Shown piece by piece: positions 1 through 13,998 of a DNA stretch of 64,000 nt (its first letter is position 1; every line of letters starts with the position of its first letter). The translations under genes were made by a program, and so were the position numbers. The DNA is from Nemopilema nomurai (taxonomy: Eukaryota; Cnidaria; Scyphozoa; Rhizostomeae; Rhizostomatidae). The stretch is from contig ML133443.1 of the NCBI GenBank assembly GCA_003864495.1, positions 2,984,949 to 3,048,948 on the forward strand, given 5' to 3'. The notes under the pieces were generated by a model that saw nothing but the letters and a program-made list of their open reading frames with translations, was not told the origin of the DNA and ran no database searches.

Positions 1-1149
1 CTAGCTTCTTACTATTTACCATTAACTTGGGTTTCCCACTTTGATTTTAGTATTCCTGCTCATTTAACAGAAAACCAAACTGACATTCCATAAATCCCAA
101 AAGCAATCAAAATCTAATGAAACTGTCTTCAGGATGTTATTGAGAACGAGAAATAAAGCAGCTCGTGAAAGAGTAGAAAATTGACAAACTACAAGCAATA
201 TATTGCCATATATTAGTAATTAGATCTCGCTAAATAGGAACTAAGCACTCTCAATTAGAAACCATATAAATATACCGTTCGTCCTTATTTTTTGTGATAA
301 GGTTCTTGCCATTGAAAATGAACTATAGGATTCATATAAGAGGAAAATATTACATAAACCACGTACTCACAATCATAGCCATCCAGCAAGAGTATGTGCA
401 AGTTTAGCTGCTCCTTGTTAAACCATTAATACAAATCACAGAATAATGGCAGGCTATTATTCTGTAAATCTCAGAATGTTGTTCATTTCACTATCGAGCC
501 AATGAAAGTCACATGTTACTGATTAGATGCAGAGGACAGTCTTATACAGATATAAGCTGTGGATTACTGTAGGCAATCCTTAAATTAAATATGCAATGAA
601 TTCTTCAATAATTAATAAATGGATAACAACTTATAGTCAGGGGGACCTCAATTCAGCGAATATATCAAAACGCACCAGATAGACATATTTAGGTTCGTGC
701 AGTAATGCGTTACAGCGGATACTCTTATTACAGGGCTGCCTGCGCTAAATAGTAATATTCCAAACCATTTATCAGATATAAATACTTTTTATTTCAATGA
801 AATGCCTGCAGTAGAAATAAACGAGTCTTCTACTGCATGCTTCCTATCCTGCAAATCTTTGTAAATGAAAATATTGCATGGTTTTTAAGAATAATGCTGG
901 TTTTTGAGAATCAAACTATGCAACATCATACATTCCCCATGATCCACATATCTCTAAAATTATACATTCTGGGTTGTGCTTAAAAGCTCGGCATTTGGAA
1001 CACAAAAAGTGTCGTTAAGTTCCATTTTCAGCCCAACGATTGGATAAAATATCATACCTGTGGGCCAAACCAATAAAATACTTATCGATAATGACATTTG
1101 ACAAAGTCTCCCATCTTAAACACTTACTAAAGCAACACTGAGCTAGAAG
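1..1149. other. AT-rich non-coding sequence
   Basis: No supported gene. A minus-strand donor-like gtgagt at 364-369 follows a short open stretch (EQLNLHILLLDGYD), too weak to call. Confidence 0.5.
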
Positions 1150-1224
1150 CTAAAGGACATTTGGTGAATAGGGAAATACGTTGTAAATGTGATCTCGTGT
1201 CAGACCTTCCTCTGTGCCCTGCAT
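1150..1224 (-). CDS. Candidate terminal exon, unknown gene
   Basis: On the minus strand a strong acceptor (ttagctgttcttcag) is followed by 24 open codons (MQGTEEGLTRDHIYNVFPYS and four more) and a TAG. No family recognised. It may belong with the candidate exon at 3561-3629, since the phases would agree, but no linking exon was found. A second frame is also open, so this may be chance. Confidence 0.25.
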   Translation of the reverse strand: MQGTEEGLTRDHIYNVFPYSPNVL

Positions 1225-3560
1225 CTGAAGAACAGCTAAAGAAGACTTGTACTAGCTGGGAATATATGATTATGTAACTTTCAATCGCAGTTTCATCTGC
1301 CTTTGTCTCTTACAACCTGACCATTTAAGATTATGTATTAGTGGACTCCCCACTGATTAACAAAGAGTGGGGAGATGGTGGCTTGAAGAATGTTTAACAG
1401 GTGCCAGTTTTTGCAAAAATATTGTGTTTGGATAAGGAGGATCCTTGGGGATAACACGTTAGAATAACACGTTTTATTACTAAATTCAAAAACAAATTTA
1501 AAATATTTTACTGAGTTTACTTGGAGACAGAAATGGCACATGTGACGATATAGATTTTCAATTCCAGCTTGCAGTCGATTGTATATGAAGCTCCTACTTG
1601 GCTTAACTCGGTAAATAATTTGGTTTAACTACCAAATTTCTAAGCATAAGCCATCTGCACAAATTCCTTCACGTGTAGAATTTGAGTTGTTAAAGAAAAT
1701 ATTTAAAACAGAAAATTAGATACTTTGAAAGTATTCTTTACCGATGTACATAGAGACCCACGTATAAAAATGAAATATAAGAGTGCAAGATTGCACTGCA
1801 AATCAGCGTTGGAAGCTGTTGTGGCATTATCTACAAAAAGACTGTTTATAATTTTGAAACAGAGATGACTCCCTGACCTTGGTGCTTTATTCAAAGAATC
1901 CATTGTCTTGTTTGAGATCTCAAACATTCTTTTACACCCAGAATCACGAAAGGACAATTTATGCAAAGTCTTAAGAACCTACGTTGTCGAGTCTTCTTGA
2001 TACGTTTAATGAAATTCTCATTAAGATTCCTCTTTTAAGAAGCATTTGAGAATTACTATCAAGCCACAGTTTTAGGTTACTCCGCTCCACTTAACCAAAA
2101 ATGTGATTCTTAATCACCATTGACCAATACTTAATTTAGAAGGCATTAACAGTGGATCGCCACTGATGTCATGTTGGTAATACGCCATGATTGCTTGACA
2201 CCTATTGTGAAATTGTTATCGACAATGGCTGACCAAGCTTGTATGGTTGGTTATTCTTTAAGCTGCTAGAATTTCCCATTACACGCTTATTTCTGACAGG
2301 GAAATCCTGTACGAAAGCTAAACGATTCTCGATTGCTGCAAATTAGAACATACAACTGTGGTTGAAGACTACAATATTCGCATCGGCTGTAAAGAAGAAC
2401 CTAAACTTTTCTGCAAGTTTGTCATGATAAACGTCAAAGATTACTGATGATGACATTAAAGTTGAGCCAGTGTATATGCTTTGAATGTAATAGGCTGAGA
2501 GGACAGCGAGTGACTGAAGTCTTAACTCTACAGTCACTATTAAAAGAAAACATGCCAATGTGTTTATAATCTTCTTCGACATGAGAAGCCTGAAGAAAAC
2601 AGAAACTGTCTGCCCATAATGTCGCCTCTTAACAATAATTAGAGAAAATGAGAGGTCCAACAGGAATCTTCCAACGAGCTAATTACTGGAGAAAATCCTG
2701 GCATAAAAGCCTAAAGGTAGCTTTGTCGCTGCATGAATATATCCGAATGTCAATCATCTGCACCACATGGTACTTCCAATCCAACATGATCCATCATTAC
2801 TCTAATAAGTGGAAATAATCTATTTTGATTCTTTTACGCTAATCATCTTGGACATGGTGGGTGAACATATTCGAATCTCACAATAGATGGTAAAGGACTA
2901 GTTTTTGCATACATAAAGTAGTTTTTCGTCCGACACTCCTCAGAGTATGCAAACGAATTGCAAAAAATGCAACAATTGGTTCCAAAGTTATGTACCACAA
3001 AACACTTGTTCACATAACCGAATCTCAAGCCTTTGAGGAAAAGTAAATAAAGTGCTAGATGTATAGAAGATTGATGACATTGCCACCATAAAGTAATTAC
3101 AAATTGTGTCTTGCGCTGGTGTATTACTAGGTACAGATAAAGAACAAATTTTTGTTTTTCGAGGCGTATGTTTTCCTATGTGCAATGGTGTTTAATTTAA
3201 AGCCAAATGCATAATTGCATCCCGTATTAAGCTATAAACTAGCTGCTCCATATGCAGATAAATTCCTAACTAGGTAGAATTTTATTGCAGTACCAATAAG
3301 CTTTGGTTGATTTATAAGACGAAATCCTGCTACCTTTAGAGAAAGAACTTCAGTGATAAGGTTTCCTCGTTTTGACAACGCCTAAAAATGGAGAGAGTGC
3401 ACGCAGGTCATGTGTGTTGCAAACCAAAGTATATTGATAAAACTCTGATAAAAAACATCTTCAAAGAAGATGAGTAGATGACATCTAGAGCTTACAAAAC
3501 ACGACTGCAACAGTTCAAACAGAATTGCAAAGCACACAGCCATCCTGAAGCGTTGCTTAC
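1225..3560. other. AT-rich non-coding sequence, or intron of a possible minus-strand gene
   Basis: Only the hairpin repeat core at 2902-2953 stands out. A hydrophobic 105-codon minus-strand frame (2343-2660) has no recognisable domain. Confidence 0.45.
2902..2953. repeat. Dispersed hairpin repeat, copy 1 (core only)
   Basis: Tttttgcatacataaa ... ttttcgtccgacac ... ctcagagtatgcaaa: the terminal parts are inverted (TTTGCATAC / GTATGCAAA), so it can fold as a hairpin. Confidence 0.6.
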
Positions 3561-3629
3561 ATCAGATACGCGGGGAAGCTGATCAGAGATCGGTCTTTTT
3601 CTCCGTGAAGCTGTGATATAATCAGCCAT
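3561..3629 (-). CDS. Candidate first coding exon, unknown gene
   Basis: On the minus strand an ATG in good context (gggATGGct) opens 23 codons (MADYITASRRKRPISDQLPR and three more) that end at a consensus donor, gat|gtaagc. More GC-rich than the flanks. No homologue recognised; downstream exons would lie below 3561. Confidence 0.3.
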
Positions 3630-5370
3630 CCCTCCTGGGAACTTTGATTGCAAAATCGTGATTAACAATACCGAAGTCAGTTCCGTTATTTCAGTTCAGA
3701 ATACTAGGTCAAACGACTTTAAATCGGTGCTTTTAGCCTCCATACACTTAATTGCAGATTAAAAGGAGAGAAGGTCTGAGACCGCAATACGCTAAAGTCA
3801 TTAAAAATGAATTTCCCTGTAAACAGGGTGTTTGGCGATGAATACAAGAATTCCATACGATGAAACTGCAGCACCGCGGCAGCGTGTTCTCATATCTATA
3901 ACGGTAGGACTTTCACGAAACTTAGTCATTTAGTTAAACATATCAGTCAGCATATGGGCCTATGACCAGGGCTCGTTGAATATCTTTGCATTGGTGTTGT
4001 TTTTACAAAACTTTCAGCCTTGTGTGAACTTTGGTTGGTTCAAACCATCTGCTTTGTATTTAAACTGTGCGTTTTCTTTCTGAATGTCAGCGGCTCTCGC
4101 GAGCTACACAAAGACTTAGTTTGAACAAAGAACACAGATGTATACATACTCATAGCATACTTGACATACAGGCTAGGCTCTTTCGTGTTTCTTTCCTCTG
4201 TTATTTTAATTAACAAAGGTGTATTAGCTGCTAATTCAGAAATAACAAACTGCCTCCACAGGTTCCAAGAAGAAGGCTGCTGTCAAAGCTCTAAAGCCTG
4301 TAAGTAATAACATTCTAAACTGCTTCGGAAATGCTTCTTACGCACTTGCTAATTCGCTCATATAACTGACAGGTCAGGGTAATTAAAAAATCGATGAAAA
4401 TAACTAGACAATGAACTGTGACATGTTTACGAAATGATTTGTTGAAGACAGTTCGCCATATTATAAAGAAGCAATTAAATGAGAAGTAGACGTATTCTTC
4501 AATTTGGAAGATCTGATTTAGCATGTTTGAAAGGCAATTAAGACAATCAAGTTCCCAAACATGGTCATAATTAAAAGTCTGCGGTAAATTGATCGCTAAT
4601 GTTGCAATGATTATCTCCTTGGAAACAAAAGAAACAGACCCTGTGCTGTGAAATTCGTGAGATTGAGGTTATTAGCTGAATCTAAGAACTGTAGGCAGTA
4701 ACTGTCAAAAACAATTGTGATGATGAAATACTCAAAGAGTGGTGATTATGCAAGCGGCCTGATTTGTCCCAAAACTGGCCTGGTACCTATTTGACAAGAT
4801 GAATTCCAAGGTGCCCGTGCAAAAGGGCAATGCACCAAATTTGAAAGCCACGACACAGGACAGGGAAAGGCGAATGAGACACTGGCTACTTTCGTTGTTA
4901 AAAACAGTTTTGTATGCAGGCTAACTTGAAAGCGAGGTTAACAAGGTTTATTCTACGTACCCCCTATTGTGCTGTCAGCGTGAAAACGAGGCTAACCATG
5001 TCAGACGACAGCATTCTGGCACAGAACTTCTAAGGATGCTGATGCAAGTGTCCTACCCTTTCCCTATTCTGTGGCTCTGGTTTGCCGCGGGAAGGAAAAG
5101 GGGCGTTGTCTAGAAGGTTGATGCGCCTGAACGGAGAGGTTAACTGCGGTTTGAAACCAACCGTACGCAGTTGGTCATCAATAAAGTCACTGGTATTTAA
5201 GAAAGTAAAGTTTGCCTCCTTTGAGGTATATGGTAGTTTAAAGAGAGTTGATGGGGCATTCAAACAGGTCCTTGAGTGGGAAAGCAGACGAAGAGGTGAC
5301 AGCTTGAATGTAACGCACAAATACATGCATTTCTGCATTGAAATGGGGATTTCATGACATAATAATTTAG

Positions 5371-5610
5371 ATATGCTTACTTGACATAAAAATTGTCAAG
5401 AATTTAACATCAAATGACATCAATGAATCTAAAGCGTTCATTGAAAATTTAAATGGCAGGATAAAAAGAGAGAAATACAAAACAAAAGACGCCCTCAAGC
5501 GAAATCAGTATAGTGAGAGTTGCCCGTGGTATGACCTAGAGAAACTGGAACTAGTGGCCTCTCAGTATCTCATTGGTGTATTACAAACAATTAGATCAGC
5601 CTCTCTTTGA
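5371..5610 (+). pseudogene. Protein-like open stretch without start codon
   Basis: About 79 codons open between stops, with plausible protein composition (KAFIENLNGRIKREKYKTKD, then SCPWYDLEKLELVASQYLIG) ending TGA. An adjoining 91-codon frame (5082-5357) is also open in a different phase. Together they may be a decayed, frameshifted coding element, possibly a retroelement remnant. No domain recognised. Confidence 0.22.
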
Positions 5611-8600
5611 AAAAAGCAAAGTCGAGAATCATGATATACAGCTGGTTGATAGTGACAAGATCTATCTATTGAGAAGGGGTACCGCTCTGACTATATGAAA
5701 TGGACGAATTTATGACCAAATGAAATCAAATCAAAAATCAATCTTCAACTAAATGATAAGTTGAATGAAATTTATTATAATTCTCCAAAGAATATACAAC
5801 AGGAAAAAATTTAGGCGAAACACATTTAGTGGGTTTATTCTCGTATATGTTAGAGGCCCAATAAAATATTTTACATTTTAGCAAGAGTCGGCAAAAGAAA
5901 AACAGCAAGGGAGCTTACGATTGCTTTTAAGTTAGAAAGGAGAGGAGAGGCACAAAATTGTGAATATACAATCGATTAAGAGGCACAAGATTGGGCCTAT
6001 TTGAATTTGAGATAATATAAAGGTCTGCCCATCGAATAAACCACATGAAGAGGCTTTCGTATTTTAAAACTCATTTCGGAAAAGGAATCGGCAGCAGAAG
6101 AAAGGGCGTGGTTGCAAAATACGCACAGGGGTAGTTATCTGAATCCATGGAAATGCATTTCAAAAAGCCTTGGTCATCTTCGAAAAGAATGGCACCTTCC
6201 TAGGATCAGATATACGTGACAGCGAATCTTTTTGTGAAAAAAAAGTTTTGTTTATCCTTGATGTAGATAAAGCTGGCCTTCAGTGTAACCGATACAGGTT
6301 CAACCAATGCATAAATTTTTATCCTGATTTCATACCATTTCTATTTTAAGGTTACTCTCACAACTTAAAGTAGAGAAGGTGCATTTACCAGCTAACCAAA
6401 TGAATACGCTCTTTATATGCTCTTAATTCTTGATCACACTTACAAACGTGGATTCTCTCTCTCGGATCTATCGCTTAATTCATGACCGAGATTTCTTTCG
6501 TTCGCAAGCCCAGTTTCCGTACAGAAAAACCTACCATTTATCACAGTACGTATGTGTTGGTGAACATGAAATTACGAAAGACGTAACATCCGAATATCTG
6601 AGCGAACGGGTGCTAATCAATAGCGAAAACAACAAAGAATGAGATGAAGAATTATTGATTTTGGCCTTGACAAAACATCGGATGGAATTAAAATTCGTCG
6701 ATTTCACTGAATGCTAATGAATTATTTATAGGAAGAGGCAATATTGCCTGATTTCATATGAAAATATTTGCATGCAATTCTGTAAACATGAACTCACTTG
6801 CACAACAAAAAACAGTTGCGATTATCTTTGAATCAATATCGTGGTTCTCTCGTTGTATATGCCAATACCTTTCGTCTCAAATGTATTACAGTTTACGCAA
6901 GAGCTTTGAGAAGAATCCTTAGATGAAAAGCTGGATTTAGTGACTGTTGCAATAATAATAGTTTGACGCACTGCAAACTGTTTTCAGAGGCAGATTTGGT
7001 CAATATTTAAACATCTAAAAAGAAGAAAATAGATAAATGCTCCGAAATATATATGAATGGAACATCGAAGGAAGGCTCAGATTAAAAGGAAGGAGATTGC
7101 ACAAAAGCTGAAATAGCAGAAACTTGGCTGCATTTGGAATATTCTTGGTAATTAAATAGCTAATTAAATATTTCGGGATTCCCCCGACTTCATCTAATTA
7201 AAGACTAAGTTGGGTTATCTGATTTAGCAATTAATTGCCGACATAATCGTTAAAGAGGAAAGAAAAGTGTTAGTTGTCTATTCTGACGAAGATTTTAAGT
7301 TGCATAGATATTGTTCACCCATACCCCGATACATGCGAGAGATCAAACCACAAAGTATTCAGGGAAAGTAGAAAAAAGGCTCAAGGTTGAGGCCTTAGAA
7401 ACTCAGCGACAATTTTTGGTGCGATTGGATTTCAACTTGATGGCAACAAAGCAAGCATTCGGCCCTACAATACAGAGTGTCTTGGCGTAAAAGCAACCCT
7501 GGCGAGAACACGTGAAACTAGTAGACACAATGGAAATCACACAGACGCCAGAAATGTCAAAATTGATAGTCTTAAAATTAAGAAAATTTGAAGAAACAAT
7601 AAGTTCGACAGGCAATAAAAATTGAAGTGCTTAATATGGAACTTTGCTTCTCATTAAAATGGGTAACAGTTCGAGAGTAGCGTACGTGTGGAGTCGTATC
7701 TTAATTACCGCGATGGATTTTGATTTCCCTACCTAGCTGGGAGGCAAACCAGAGTGCATAATGGCTAATTCTTTCCATTCTGGTTCCTTGCATGCTGATT
7801 AAATGGTTTTCTTGAGCTGCTTGACATACCGAATTATGATCGACATAACAGGGCTACGGTTTCCGAATAAAACTGTTCTTCGATTCAACGAGTTTAATCT
7901 TCAAAGCAGACTCTGTTCTGCATACTACCATTATCACCCATCTTACTTGTTGAAGGCTTGTTGTGTCATTAAAAAGAGGGGGGTTATAAGCGTACGTAAA
8001 TACCTACACCCCTTGACAAAGTTGATAATGACTGGAGTTTGACAAGACTGATTGACAAAGACTAGAGTTTGACAGACAATTGTTTAACTTGGATCTCAAC
8101 GAGTGTCATTGTACAGCATGCACCCTTTTCCCAACTGTTTAAAGAGAAATGTCATTGGATTGTTGTGACTGACTTAAACCGAATTATCAAATGTAAAACT
8201 CAATGGTGGACCATCAGAAGCATAGGGGGTAGGGGGCCAAAAATTAGTACATACTCCAATAATGTTAGCAGCTTGCTCTTCAAAAACTAGAAAAAACAAG
8301 CGTTTGCAACTGAAAATATTTCAGAAAAAGCTGTTAGGAATGTTCGAATTCGCGTCTAATTTCTGATAAATTCTTGCAAACGGAGTGCTCACACAGACCA
8401 CTGATTGAAGCACAGGATAGCAAAACAAGAATAATACCCTGTGATCAAATGAAACAACAGAAATATCCAAAACGGAAATATCCAAAACGGAGTACAAGGA
8501 TACAATTAGCTCTTTCTTAAATGCAGCTGGTCTCTCATTAACATAACTAGATAACATTAATACCAAAGAAACCAGAAAACTTCTAATCTGGGGACGATAT

Positions 8601-11600
8601 AAAGTTGAGAATACAAAACCAGACTCTATTGCAATTTCAAGAAGTACAAATCAAAGAAAAAGTAAATGACGCTCAGAGTGATTTTTAGTACGCTCAGTGA
8701 GTTTGAAAATTAATTGTTACTGATAAAGGTTTTTTACGACCTTAATGCCCGAAAGATTTGCCCTCATAAGCCTGGATTAACATTTTTTCCAGATAAAAGT
8801 TAGATAGCAAAGCCAAAGATCTCTTTAGCATGAACAAACAAGATCACGCCCTTCGGCTTCCAATGAAAACATGATTTAATGCAGCTTATAAATGCGAGAC
8901 TTTTAAATATCCGTTAAAAGGTATCGACTTTTCATGTTGCTCAGGGTGCAAGATTACAAAAAACTTTTCGTTAACTGTGTAGCTTAAAAAAAAGAATATC
9001 ATCGTTCGTTAACTATGTGTACCTATCACTAAAAATCTACTTTCAGCTAGTTTTGGGTGGATTGGAACTGGAGGTAAAATTGAATGCAAGTGTGTTTGGA
9101 TGCGTAGCGTGGAAAAGCAGCGGTTGATACTATGACGAGAGTTGTTGTACCAGTCCATTTTATGTTGGCCTCCTCCATTTTAAAATTGTCCCCCCAGACA
9201 AAAACAGATCAAACGAGTCCCCCACCATCCGTGAAATGATGTTAACATGCACTCAGCTCTTGACATAATTCAATCTGCACATTGGCACACATACTTGTCA
9301 CACTGCCAGTCCTAGTCACTGGCTGCACCTAAAGGGTAGAGCAGGTCCGGGCCAAGAGCGACTCCAGAAAGCGGGCGTCTTACCCACGAACGTCCCCTTG
9401 TGAAGCTGATGACCTGAATTATTCAAACGCCCCCCATACAATTATTTGGTATTTGTAGCAATTAAAATTGAACTAGCAATTAAACTTTGAAGGTGAGATT
9501 GGCAGAGGCAGGACTGCTGATTGAAACAAAACTAAGCGTACCATATTAAGGTAAATTCGCGTGATTTACTTTCTAGTATACTTATAAGAAACTACAAAAG
9601 GATTTCAGCTACAGGTGGAAGGTAATTGAAAGGCTTTTTATTCGCCAGATAGATACCTGGACAAGAAAATAAGAAAAATCCATGTCAAAATACCTCAGGT
9701 TTGCACCAACCAGAGTCATGTCCCAAAACAAACTTTTAGGTGTTGTGGAGAGCCTGCTTGGCGAAGGGCTCTCTCGTTCTACATTCCAATTCGGGGAAAA
9801 AGTCCCAGTGTGATAGAAACTCCCCAATCTGGTGCCGAGCGTCTAGTTGTGACAAAAATGTCCAAATGTTTTGTTGATAAGCTGCGATGGCGATTGATCG
9901 AATGTCTCAAAAACATTGAGTTCTGGCCCAACGTCACGGAACAAAGTCGCTCGCTAAACACTTGTGAGAGACATGAATGTCCCAATGTGACAGTGAACGT
10001 CCCAATGGGTACTAGTGGCTACTTCTGTATATTCCTAGCTAGAGACAGGCGAAAGTATTGTACATTTTGTTCGCTGCAATGCATAGAAACGGATCTATTC
10101 ATTTGCCACTCAAAATTAATCCAATCCACTGAACAATGTCATCAATGGGCTTCTCGAATATTTCTTAGCTGGCAGCTATTTCCTTACATCCTTGGCCATC
10201 ATTTAATGCTAAACCACGTTCCGAGTTTGAATTGGTTTCTTTTGAAAGTTTAACTTCAATGGAGTTATTGGGATCACGTAATCAGGTCTTCGTGACAAGG
10301 AAGGCCTACCTATTTACACCATGCAAAGGTGGAGAGGCCCTTCCTCGTTCCGTTGGTTTAGAATTTGTGAAAACAAGCCCATTATTTTCCATAGAGATGA
10401 TTATCAACCCAAAGTGTGTGAAACGATTTAAATTTAGATACATGACAAACCATATCCACGGTTCTCCTCAGTTTTAGAAAAACGGACTTTTCATAAGACA
10501 CTTAAAGCAAGTCAAAAAAATTGAAAAAGATTTTACCTTTAATACCACGCATTAGAACATACTCCAATACTAAAAAATGTACTTGCATAATTCATAGTAT
10601 TGTCGATAACTACTTCCGAAGCAGTAAACAATAATTTTGAATATGCAATTCAATTCTAAAATGTAAACACGATGGATTCTCCACAAGAGCCGCCACTGCA
10701 TAAATAATGAGGATAGTCCTCGGAGCAGCGAAGCAGGGATAAAATGTAAGTGAAATCTTATTCATAACTGAATAGGACAGGGAACAAATTTATTTGGAGT
10801 TGACTTGCAGCGTTTATACCTGAAGCAGAAGACAACAACATGGCCATCGTAAGCGTAGCTAAGCCAAAGACCGCATTTAAAACAGTTCTATAAAATGTAG
10901 AATTTACTCACATAAGTTAGGCAAACTCCAGCAATCAACTTCTGCTGTGGAATGTCGCAAGCGAGAACCTTCTATCGTCTGCTTTCACAATTAATGGTGC
11001 AAATGAAAGTTTCGCAAGATTAAGACACGTCACGGACATTGTTAATGGGAAAACGTAACGCAATGTTCAGCTGGTTATTGATACGAAGACATAAATGTCA
11101 AGATCCGCATACGATAATCCGAGGCTGTACGCAGAAAGCCTTTTCATTTCAGAGTTAAATCAAGAAAGGTGATCCCTCTTGAGCGGAGATACCGTGGCTG
11201 TTTGAGACTTTGATGCGATTTGTTTCAGTAGATTTCCTTATCGAAAAGCTCGAGGCCTGACCTTTAGCGTCAAGCAACACAAAAACACCAAATTCCAGTT
11301 TACCTTGTCTAGTTTCGTCTGTAATTGAAAGCAAGGACATTGATTTTGTCGATAGTATAGCTTTATTCGAGGGACTAGATTCTTGGCATGCAATTGTTGA
11401 GGAAAAGCCTAACAAGTGTTTAAAGCGTAGACCCTAAATTTCAGTCGCCATCTGTGGTAAGTACAGTTCAAAACTTTCGACATCTTTTTGCTTGGCATGT
11501 TCATTGCTATTTAATAAACTATTTCAACTATGTATTGATGTATTGGAGCTTGTAGAAATGGAGTTAATTGAGGTTAAAGATAGTGATAAAAAAGATGATC

Positions 11601-13169
11601 TTTCTGCAGGAAAACTTTGGTGGAAATAAAAAAAGCAAAATAGAAGCCAACTATCAAACGAAACCTCACAAAATTAACAGTATGATTTAAGTTATGGAAA
11701 TAATGTCAGGACAAGGCCTGTAATAATTTGATATCAAGGAAACCTTGGCGACAACCATTGCAAATCGAGGCGACTTTAATCAGGAAACGTGATCACGGAC
11801 AATGGAAAATCACGTGAAAACCCGACCACCAGTAGCAAGAAAGAGAACAAAAATAGTTGAAGGTCTTGAATAAACGTGGTCAAGATTTAATTAAAGTATA
11901 ATGAAAATAATTCACTATTTGTAAATAACCATCTTTGGTATGATAAATATACAAAATTCACTTGATTTATATCAGAGGGCTCTGAAATTAGCAAAAGTAG
12001 AAACACATCAATAACTTTGGATTAATTTACAGATTTTATTTGCCTTCGGCATTGAGAGACCTAAAGTCGGCATTAATTCTTTCAAATATTTAATTTCCGG
12101 ATAACTAGTGGATCGTGGGCAAAGCTTGGGGGTTCCATTTTCATTTTAATAGCTTTCAATGCTGAATCACCTTTTGAAGCGTTCGAACGTAAGGCTACGT
12201 ATACAAGGCTCTTGTTCTTATTCCTCTGTGCCTTCTTGCAACTTTGTACATTAAAAACTATGTATACAAGCCTCACCAAGCAATCTACCAACAAGGCCCC
12301 CTAGTACAGTGATAACCTTCCCACCCAAAAATATCATTCTGGACCTATCGTGGCACAAGCATCATCAGATTATTTCATTTTTAACCGGTGCAGAGAACCC
12401 ACCAAGCCTCATATACTTTGTGTATAGTTCATGTCACTGAATCCTTGATATTATCGCAGCGAACAGTCTTGACGTGCTTTCAAGTTGCCAGAATCATCTT
12501 TAAATAATCATCTTCAAATATAATGAAGTTTTCACCACGTCAATCCCAGAGTAGCCTGGTGAGGGTATGACAAGCAAAATTGGCCCCAGATCATTGGCAC
12601 AAGTTGAAAAATTTGGGTGGCACTTAAATTCAGCTAGCCAGATTTAATTTTATTAGGAAAGGTAAACAAAATTCAAATTACGTTATCCCATCGGTTCAAA
12701 GTTTTAGGGTATACTTAATCCTGTTCAAAGAAGAAACTAATTTTATTTCACAAGTCGTGAAAATGGTTGTCCCTGCTGTCAATCATACTTCACTTGAAAA
12801 AAAACAAAAAGGGAAGGTATCGTTGTAGAAAGAGTAAGAATGGAAGTGAAGTATTGGGCTTATGTCATTCACCGATTCCTTCGCAGTTAGTAAAAGACGG
12901 TTGTGGGAAAGTTGCGATGGCAGAGTCGCGCAAAATAATCATCACTTGCAATGCATATCGCATGTAGAAACCCTGATGCATCAACCAAAAAACTATCAAA
13001 TGTGACACAACTTTGAGTAGTTGATCTTAATTTACATAAAAGCGAAACAAAATAAATAGCTTGAAATTCAGACTTTTTTCAAAACGTGTCTAAACATGCC
13101 GAGAGCTTGACCAGATTGAGATCAGATGGAAATGACACAGCTTTGTACAGATGAAATCAATTTACTCAC
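5611..13169. other. Long stretch without a supported gene
   Basis: Open frames are short, mostly AT-driven, with no recognised domain. A small direct duplication, ggaaatatccaaaac, lies at 8459-8491. A 147-codon frame at 9810-10253 and an 86-codon minus frame at 11155-11415 are the longest and are unrecognised. Confidence 0.5.
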
Positions 13170-13235
13170 CAGTTCATGCTCTGTAGGACACCTTCGGTAC
13201 GGATGCGAAACTGCTGTGGATATTGACTCGCGGCT
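13170..13235 (-). CDS. Candidate 66-nt internal or 5' UTR exon
   Basis: Bounded on the minus strand by acceptor ttttacttatag and donor gtgagt. Two frames are open, so the reading cannot be fixed; it could be non-coding 5' UTR of a minus-strand gene. No homologue recognised. Confidence 0.22.
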
Positions 13236-13737
13236 CTATAAGTAAAAGAGGTCATGTATTAAGATGTGATGTATCTAATAAATTGTGGAGCCAATCAGCT
13301 GATATCTCGAGTCTGTGTGTTCTGTTCCACGTGCGCCAACGAACGATAAAAACAGCACGGCCAATCGAATAACCCAGCATTGCATCATGAAAGTTCACAT
13401 AGACAAAAGGATGATTAGTATGAAAAATTCATACTTGTATATGTACATATGTTTACCGAAAAGATCCGTATATGAGCTGCTAGCAAAGATCTAGTGCCTT
13501 GATAGCGAGATACCAGGTCTTCAATCCAAGACTATATTAACTTGATTGCAAAGGAGCCGTGAACCCTTCAAGAGTCAGTGGAATATGAGTTTCCTGTCAT
13601 CTGCTGACTGAAGAACTTCCTTGCAAGAAATGTCAACAAAGCCCGCTATCGCCATGCAAACATAGAGATCTTCAATCACCCAAAGTAGGGCTGATTCTTC
13701 TTAAAACACATGCTAGATCATCTTATTTTCTTTTGCG

Positions 13738-13998
13738 ATGAATTTAAATACCGCACTCATTCTTATATTGATAGAGGCAGTGCTTTCAAAATCACCGACT
13801 TGTATTGCTTTTGTAAACAGGACTTTCCTCCATTCTAATTTGAGTGGATTCTATTACGATACTTTTCATAAGAGTGTTGAGGTGATTCCAGCTGTTTCAT
13901 GTCTCGAATTACTTCAACGCAATGTAAATGCAGGTCCAGCTGTAACACGTACTGCTGTGTCATATCGACTCGTCTCCGTTCGTCCGACTGCTTGCTAG
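13738..13998 (+). pseudogene. Possible secreted, PAN/apple-like fragment
   Basis: The 86-codon frame starts with a signal-peptide-like segment (MNLNTALILILIEAVLS). A later stretch, VSCLELLQRNVNAG, resembles the Cys-rich core of PAN/apple domains, but the expected second and third cysteines are missing. It therefore looks broken, or only coincidentally similar. Another frame is open at 14020-14292 just downstream. Confidence 0.22.

Noticed and set aside
364..411. Short minus-strand exon-like stretch (EQLNLHILLLDGYD) with donor gtgagt
   Set aside because: Acceptor poor and too short to support.
4262..4299. Possible 38-nt micro-exon on the plus strand (acceptor ctccacag, donor gtaagt)
   Set aside because: No flanking exon or frame support; two frames open in so short a stretch is expected by chance.
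9810..10253. 147-codon plus-strand ORF
   Set aside because: Longest frame in its area, but no domain, no splice support and no distinctive codon use; not called as a gene.
11155..11415. 86-codon minus-strand ORF with protein-like composition
   Set aside because: No homologue recognised and splice signals ambiguous; could be chance.
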